From assembly GCF_014697625.1 (NCBI RefSeq), contig NZ_JACJSG010000026.1, positions 55,243 through 119,242 on the forward strand: a stretch of 64,000 nucleotides of DNA, in the 5' to 3' direction. Shown here piece by piece: positions 59,819 to 64,000 of this stretch (position 1 is the first letter of the stretch; each line of letters begins with the position of its first letter). Source of the stretch: Anabaena azotica FACHB-119. GTDB lineage: Bacteria; Cyanobacteriota; Cyanobacteriia; Cyanobacteriales; Nostocaceae. A program made the translations under genes and the position numbers. The notes under the pieces were generated by a model. It searched no databases. It was not told the DNA's origin and worked only from the letters and a program-made list of their open reading frames with translations.

Positions 59819-61930
59819 ATGACTTCTCCCATTCGTTTTTTGATGTGTCCCCCTGACCACTATGAGGTGGATTATGTGATTAATCCCTGGATGGAAGGGA
59901 ATATTCACAAATCTTCACGCGATCGCGCGGTTGATCAATGGCAGGGGCTATACCAAATCCTTAAAGAAAACGCCATTGTAAATTTAGTTACACCCGAAAA
60001 GGGCTGGCCAGATATGGTATTTACTGCCAATGCTGGCTTAGTCTTGGGTGATCATGTTGTCCTGAGTCGCTTTTTACACAAAGAGCGTCAAGGGGAAGAA
60101 CCATATTTCAAACAATGGTTTGAAGGTAATGGTTATAAAGTTTATGAATTACCCAAAGACTTACCCTTTGAAGGCGCAGGCGATGCACTGCTAGATAGAG
60201 AAGGGCGTTGGCTGTGGGCTGGTTATGGCTTCCGTTCAGAGTTAGATTCTCATCCTTATTTAGCTAAATGGCTGGATATTGAAGTTCTATCACTACGCTT
60301 GATAGATGAGCGTTTTTATCATTTAGATACCTGTTTTTGCCCATTAGCTAACGGTTACTTACTCTACTACCCTGGTGCGTTTGATTCCTACTCCAACCGC
60401 TTAATTGAGATGCGAGTTGCACCAGAAAAACGCATAGCCATTGCTGAAGCCGATGCTGTGAATTTCGCTTGTAATGCGGTGAATGTGGACAGCATCGTCA
60501 TTATGAACAAAGCCAGCGATGCTTTAAAAGAGCGTTTAGGCGAGGTTGGGTTCCGTATATTGGAAACGCCACTTACCGAATTTCTCAAAGCAGGTGGCGC
60601 GGCTAAATGTCTTACCCTGCGGGTAACAGAACCAGTCAGGGAAGAAGTTCACGCCAATGTATCCGTCGAAAGCCGCATTATTCGCATCGAAGGACATTTA
60701 CTTGATTCTGGCTTGATTAACCGCGCCTTGGATTTAATTGTTGATACTGGCGGTAGTTTCCAAGTATTAAATTTCAACTTGGGTGAACAAAGACAAAGTA
60801 CATCCGCCGCCGAGGTGAAGGTTTCTGCACCTTCTCACGAGGTGATGGAGGAAATTATCTCCCAGTTGATTGATTTGGGTGCGGTAGACTTGCCGCAAGA
60901 TGAGCGTGATGCCAAACTTGAACCTGTAATTCAAAATGGTGTCGCCCCGGATGATTTCTATGTGAGTACGATTTATCCTACGGAAGTCCGCATTAATGGA
61001 CAATGGATTAAAGTTGCAAATCAACGGATGGATGGTGCGATCGCCATTTCTCAAACTGCCAATGGTCTAGTAGCACGGTGTAAAATACTACGTGACCTAG
61101 AAGTGGGCGAACAAGTTGTTGTAGATGTGCTAGGTATTCGTACCATCCGCAAGACTGAATCGCGGGAACAACGTAACAGTCAAGAGTTCAGCTTTATGTC
61201 GGCGGGAGTTTCCAGCGAACGCCGGGTCGAGTTGGTGGTGGAACAGGTGGCTTGGGAATTACGGAAAATCCGCGATGCTGGCGGTAAAGTAGTTGTCACA
61301 GCTGGGCCTGTGGTGATTCATACTGGTGGCGGTGAACACCTATCAAGATTGATTCGGGAAGGTTACGTACAAGCCTTACTGGGGGGAAATGCGATCGCAG
61401 TCCACGACATCGAACAAAATATCATGGGTACATCCTTGGGTGTGGACATGAAACGGGGTGTCGCCGTGCGTGGAGGACATCGCCATCACCTGAAGGTAAT
61501 TAACAGCATCCGCCGTCATGGTAGTATTGCCAAGGCTGTAGAAGCAGGGGTAATTAATAGCGGTGTCATGTATGAATGCGTCCGCAATCAAGTTCCCTTT
61601 GTTCTGGCTGGTTCCATTCGGGATGATGGGCCTTTACCGGATACGCAAATGGACTTAATTAAGGCGCAGGAGGAATACGCCAAACACCTGGAAGGCGCGG
61701 AGATGATTTTGATGCTGTCATCGATGCTGCACTCGATTGGTGTGGGGAATATGACCCCGGCTGGTGTGAAAATGGTCTGTGTGGATATTAACCCGGCTGT
61801 CGTGACTAAATTGAGCGATCGCGGTTCAATAGAATCAGTCGGCGTAGTTACAGATGTAGGGTTGTTCCTCAGTTTGTTGATACAGCAGTTGGATAAGTTG
61901 ACAAGTCCCTATGTGTCTAAGGTAGGTTAA
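59819..61930 (+). CDS. argZ: Arginine dihydrolase / ornithine cyclodeaminase (bifunctional)
   Basis: The 703-residue protein has the exact length of Anabaena AgrE. The N-terminal pentein-like domain converts arginine to ornithine, ammonia and CO2. Its expected catalytic residues fall where the literature places them in ArgZ: N71 in FTANAGL, H168 in FYHLDTCF and C264 in GGAAKCLTL. A LOR/SDH domain (from about 285) and a C-terminal NAD-binding part (VVVTAGPVVIHTGGGEHLSRLIREGY) convert ornithine to proline. The pathway mobilises nitrogen from cyanophycin in heterocyst filaments. No partner gene is adjacent. Confidence 0.95.
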   Translation: MTSPIRFLMCPPDHYEVDYVINPWMEGNIHKSSRDRAVDQWQGLYQILKENAIVNLVTPEKGWPDMVFTANAGLVLGDHVVLSRFLHKERQGEEPYFKQWFEGNGYKVYELPKDLPFEGAGDALLDREGRWLWAGYGFRSELDSHPYLAKWLDIEVLSLRLIDERFYHLDTCFCPLANGYLLYYPGAFDSYSNRLIEMRVAPEKRIAIAEADAVNFACNAVNVDSIVIMNKASDALKERLGEVGFRILETPLTEFLKAGGAAKCLTLRVTEPVREEVHANVSVESRIIRIEGHLLDSGLINRALDLIVDTGGSFQVLNFNLGEQRQSTSAAEVKVSAPSHEVMEEIISQLIDLGAVDLPQDERDAKLEPVIQNGVAPDDFYVSTIYPTEVRINGQWIKVANQRMDGAIAISQTANGLVARCKILRDLEVGEQVVVDVLGIRTIRKTESREQRNSQEFSFMSAGVSSERRVELVVEQVAWELRKIRDAGGKVVVTAGPVVIHTGGGEHLSRLIREGYVQALLGGNAIAVHDIEQNIMGTSLGVDMKRGVAVRGGHRHHLKVINSIRRHGSIAKAVEAGVINSGVMYECVRNQVPFVLAGSIRDDGPLPDTQMDLIKAQEEYAKHLEGAEMILMLSSMLHSIGVGNMTPAGVKMVCVDINPAVVTKLSDRGSIESVGVVTDVGLFLSLLIQQLDKLTSPYVSKVG

Positions 61931-61938
61931 GAATTATC

Positions 61939-62002
61939 TCACGCAAAGGAGGCAGCGCGTTGCGGGGGTTTCCCCCGTTGTAGCGACTGCCGTCACGCAA
62001 AG
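61939..62002. repeat. Inserted hairpin repeat bounded by a 10-bp direct repeat
   Basis: A hairpin (GCAG at 61952 to CTGC at 61990, with a GGGGG-TTT-CCCCC core) lies between two copies of TCACGCAAAG (61939-61948 and 61993-62002). This looks like an insertion of a palindromic repeat with duplication of a 10-bp target, within argZ's 3' flank and just before the DUF2085 start. Confidence 0.65.
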
Positions 62003-62018
62003 ACGCGAAGGAAGGAAG

Positions 62019-62522
62019 ATGCAAAGGGTGGCTTTAACAAGAGAGTTACAGGTGAATTGGGTAAGTTTTTTTGCTGATTTCCTGTTGGTGGGTATGGTGT
62101 TTGGGCCTCCTGTTGCACCTTTTTTGGCTGCGTCTGGTGTCTGGTTACTTGCGGTTATTGCGGACATCATTTACTTTATGGGTAATCATGTATGTCCGCA
62201 GCCTACTATGAGTTTGGAGTTAGCGCCGCCATTCATTATGGCTGTATGTATGCGCTGTTATGGTACGGTAACAGGTTTATTAATTACCCGCCTGCTTTAT
62301 GCTGTGACTGGTGGTAAGGGTGGTTATTGGCTGAGTCAATATGGTTGGAGTGGTGCGGCTTTAGCCACGGTGTTGATGATGGCTTATCCTGTGGAATTAG
62401 CAGCGCAAATTTTTGGTTTATGGGATTTTAATAATTATTTAGTCACACCCTTCGGGTTGATTACAGGTTTGGCTTGGGGTTTGTTCATGATGCCATTTTT
62501 ACATGGTTGGCAGCGTGATTGA
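62019..62522 (+). CDS. DUF2085 family membrane protein
   Basis: The 167-residue protein has four to five hydrophobic segments. The family motif HVCPQ ... AVCMRCYGTVTG (with Cys pairs that may bind a metal) is present near residue 55-88. ATVLMMAYPVELAAQIFGLWDFNN and a GLITGLAWGLFMMPFL helix complete it. The role of the family is unknown. The start at 62019 (MQRVALTREL) is a plausible choice. It overlaps the beginning of the next gene by 20 bp. Confidence 0.87.
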   Translation: MQRVALTRELQVNWVSFFADFLLVGMVFGPPVAPFLAASGVWLLAVIADIIYFMGNHVCPQPTMSLELAPPFIMAVCMRCYGTVTGLLITRLLYAVTGGKGGYWLSQYGWSGAALATVLMMAYPVELAAQIFGLWDFNNYLVTPFGLITGLAWGLFMMPFLHGWQRD

Positions 62523-63396
62523 AGAATTACGTATTAAGAAAATGGTAAAGATGGGTACAATCATCTATGATGATTGTACCAACACCAAAGGTATGCCCAG
62601 AAAAGAAATTCCTGATAGTGCTATTGAGTTAGTTGCTAAACATATCAACACAAGAAGTAACAAAAATTATAATATTCCCGTAATTGGGCATGAAGAGAAT
62701 CTAGAAACTCCTCAAATATTTGAAATTATTCCATTTGAGCAAATTGATAATAGTGATAGAAGATTTTACGCTATAGATGGTAGCTACAATAGCGAACAAT
62801 TTTATAACGGTTTATGTATTGCTATTTATGCTGCTGGTTACATTTGCTTTCACAAGGGTAAGCAAATTCGGATGAATTTATCAGATGATCCAGTCATACT
62901 TGGCAAGGCATATTATCCACAAAATATTCTCGTTACACATCAAGATCACTTGATTGCTATTTATGATGAATTTTTAAATTTAGAGCCAGTCAAAAAATTA
63001 TTGATATTTTTGAGTGAAACTGCGGAAAAAGTATTTGCATACAAAAAAGAACAAATTTGTACTAATTTATCAACTTTATTAGGATTTTGTCAGGAAGTAT
63101 TAGAAATTGCGTTAATTCTAGAAATTATTAATTTGCCAGAAACAAAATCGGGAGATTTTATTCTACGTGATGGCACTCTGCGTCCTTTACAGATAAAACA
63201 GGAATACTTAGTAAGGTTAGGAGAATATGCTCATCAACAAGGAGTAAAAATCGTTGCTGTTACCAAACAATCTCCTATCAAGATGGAACTTGCATATACA
63301 TTTAAGCAAATTGATAATTACTTACAAGACCAACTTAAATATGAATATCCTTTTATAGAAACAAACCCAAACCAGAATGGACATTTTGCAAACTAA
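62503..63396 (+). CDS. NurA-like nuclease domain protein, possibly truncated
   Basis: The 297-residue protein has RRFYAIDGSYNSEQF (the D-G-S motif of NurA) and GDFILRDGTLRPL (D-G-T-L), the two acidic blocks that define the NurA 5'-3' nuclease fold. A start at 62542 (MVKMGTIIYDD) is also possible; the earlier one overlaps DUF2085. NurA proteins often go on with about 100 further residues that complete the metal site, and these are not seen before the stop at 63396. HerA, the usual partner helicase, is absent from the window. Loss of the C-terminus is inferred, not proven. Confidence 0.68.
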   Translation: MVGSVIEELRIKKMVKMGTIIYDDCTNTKGMPRKEIPDSAIELVAKHINTRSNKNYNIPVIGHEENLETPQIFEIIPFEQIDNSDRRFYAIDGSYNSEQFYNGLCIAIYAAGYICFHKGKQIRMNLSDDPVILGKAYYPQNILVTHQDHLIAIYDEFLNLEPVKKLLIFLSETAEKVFAYKKEQICTNLSTLLGFCQEVLEIALILEIINLPETKSGDFILRDGTLRPLQIKQEYLVRLGEYAHQQGVKIVAVTKQSPIKMELAYTFKQIDNYLQDQLKYEYPFIETNPNQNGHFAN

Positions 63397-63444
63397 TTTA
63401 AAGTTAGAAACTGATAGATATGAAGGCTAACTTATACTTAAACT

Positions 63445-63670
63445 ATGCCTAAGTTAGACATTATTCACAATGCAGTAAAAAATGCACTTATAAAGGATGG
63501 CTGGGCAATTACACATGACCCTTATGTAATTCAGTATCGCAGAACAACATTGTACGCTGATCTGGGTGCTGATCGCGCGATCGCAGCCCAACGAGACGAG
63601 CAAAAACTGGTTGTGGAAGTGAAAAGCTTTATTAGTGCTTCCAAAATTCAAGATTTGAAAGAGGCTCTTG
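63445..63670 (+). pseudogene. xisH: xisH fragment, cut by an IS605-type element
   Basis: The frame begins MPKLDIIHNAVKNALIKDGWAITHDPY and keeps YADLGADRAIAAQRD and KLVVEVKSFI, the XisH pattern with its PD-(D/E)xK-like E-V-K. It reaches ASKIQDLKEAL and then, at 63671, runs into the right end of a transposable element, so the last 60 or so normal residues are replaced by an unrelated tail to 63789. XisH normally works with XisI. No XisI is visible beyond. Confidence 0.85.
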
Positions 63671-64000
63671 TTGACTGTCTCCCCATTGAATCGCGCAAGG
63701 GGATTCTTTCACTGTGCAGGGAGCTATCGCTTGCACAGAGCTACACTGGAGATGAGGACGAAATCTCAATCCAATGGGCGCAGCCATAACGCCGACTACT
63801 GGGATATCGAAACATCCCAGATACTTTCTACGAATATTTAGAGAGCCAATCCCATCTCTATGAAACTCAAATCCGCATTTACATTTGTAGGTGCGGTTTT
63901 TGGGTTTATGACGCTGACAGCAAGCAGGACAAGTCTGACTTGTGTATTTCTCGCACTGGATCTCAACCTTCATCCCAAATCTTTGAGATTTATAAGTGAG
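63632..64000 (-). CDS. tnpB: C-terminal part of a TnpB (5' end outside window)
   Basis: The leftward frame is open from the window edge to 63632. It contains the C-terminal zinc finger (TCPACCQRHKPKNRTYKCKCG) and the last catalytic acidic residue in FEFHRDGIGSLNIRRKYLG. The N-terminal RuvC blocks lie outside. The last 13 residues (EPLSNLEFWKH) come from antisense of xisH, because the frame runs over the right end. It is the third TnpB lineage in this window. Confidence 0.9.
   Translation of the reverse strand, partial: LTYKSQRFGMKVEIQCEKYTSQTCPACCQRHKPKNRTYKCKCGFEFHRDGIGSLNIRRKYLGCFDIPVVGVMAAPIGLRFRPHLQCSSVQAIAPCTVKESPCAIQWGDSQQEPLSNLEFWKH
63671..63705. mobile_element. Right end of the IS605-type element in xisH
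   Basis: On the minus strand the element ends in GACAGTCAA, and a hairpin (CCCCTTGCGCGATTCAATGGGG, 63681-63702; pairing CCCC with GGGG) precedes it. The border with xisH is at 63670/63671. Related ends (TCAA) occur at 3030. Confidence 0.6.

Overview
The window comes from a filamentous, heterocyst-forming cyanobacterium of the Nostoc/Anabaena/Trichormus type (Nostocales). This rests on four things. GCGATCGC (HIP1) octamers are frequent. Arrays of heptameric short tandem repeats occur between and inside genes. Cyanobacterial hallmark genes are present (crtH prolycopene isomerase, Psb34, the arginine dihydrolase/ornithine cyclodeaminase ArgZ/AgrE, a TIGR02652 protein). Broken copies of xisI and xisH, the fdxN-element excision control genes, are present. 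It is a chromosome-like mosaic of housekeeping genes, riddled with small repeats and IS200/IS605-type elements. No rRNA or CRISPR array was seen; one tRNA, Arg(CCG), is present.

Layout. 0-5 kb: end of a DUF1400 hydrolase, a small secreted protein, an IS605-like element with divergent tnpA and tnpB, and ggt directly behind it. 5-9.3 kb: aspA, a Uma2 protein, pgsA, rfbA. 9.8-18.4 kb: the most distinctive block, a leftward six-gene cluster: fatty acyl-AMP ligase, long acyl-CoA dehydrogenase-like protein, acyl carrier protein, MBOAT acyltransferase, SGNH-like membrane-anchored protein, HTTM-DCC fusion. Its logic (AMP ligase, carrier, MBOAT, SGNH partner) parallels the Dlt D-alanylation system, but with a fatty acid and an oxidation step. 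I infer that it makes and exports an acyl modification.

18.8-29.6 kb: ygfZ with a solo tnpB inserted against its end, a rhodanese-like protein, and an M23 peptidoglycan peptidase plus tRNA-Arg enclosed by a ~145-bp inverted repeat. Then come DUF4058, a xisI pseudogene, YihY, DUF4112, an alpha/beta hydrolase and psb34. 29.6-36.8 kb: crtH, upp, a YggT protein, aroE and conserved hypotheticals. 37-40 kb: a small leftward sugar/polysaccharide group (NAD-dependent epimerase, SGNH esterase, GT4). 40.1-41.2 kb: a MITE-like element and a possible non-coding RNA. 41.3-45 kb: an M15-like endolysin-type protein, mobA, a TnpB fossil and a membrane-anchored tandem alpha/beta hydrolase. 45.5-48.1 kb: SemiSWEET, a B12-binding radical SAM protein, a CPXCG protein and an SRPBCC protein. 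48.2-54.2 kb: a fused M16 peptidase with repeats inside its reading frame, VOC, TIGR02652, a gamma-carbonic-anhydrase-like protein and an acetoacetate decarboxylase family protein. 54.2-57.3 kb: an ogt methyltransferase gene split by a 104-bp MITE-like element, then desC divergent from a TetR-type regulator fused to a degenerate tyrosine-recombinase domain, with candidate operators between them. 57.5-64 kb: Nudix, Uma2, GNAT, argZ/agrE, DUF2085, a NurA-like protein, and xisH cut by another IS605-type tnpB element that runs off the window.

The strongest leads are the Dlt-like fatty-acyl cluster, the MITE that splits ogt with a TA duplication whose removal restores the frame, the TetR-recombinase fusion facing desC with palindromic sites, the inverted repeat around the M23/tRNA segment, and the repeat-driven remodelling of reading frames. 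All functional statements come from reading motifs by eye; no database search was possible.
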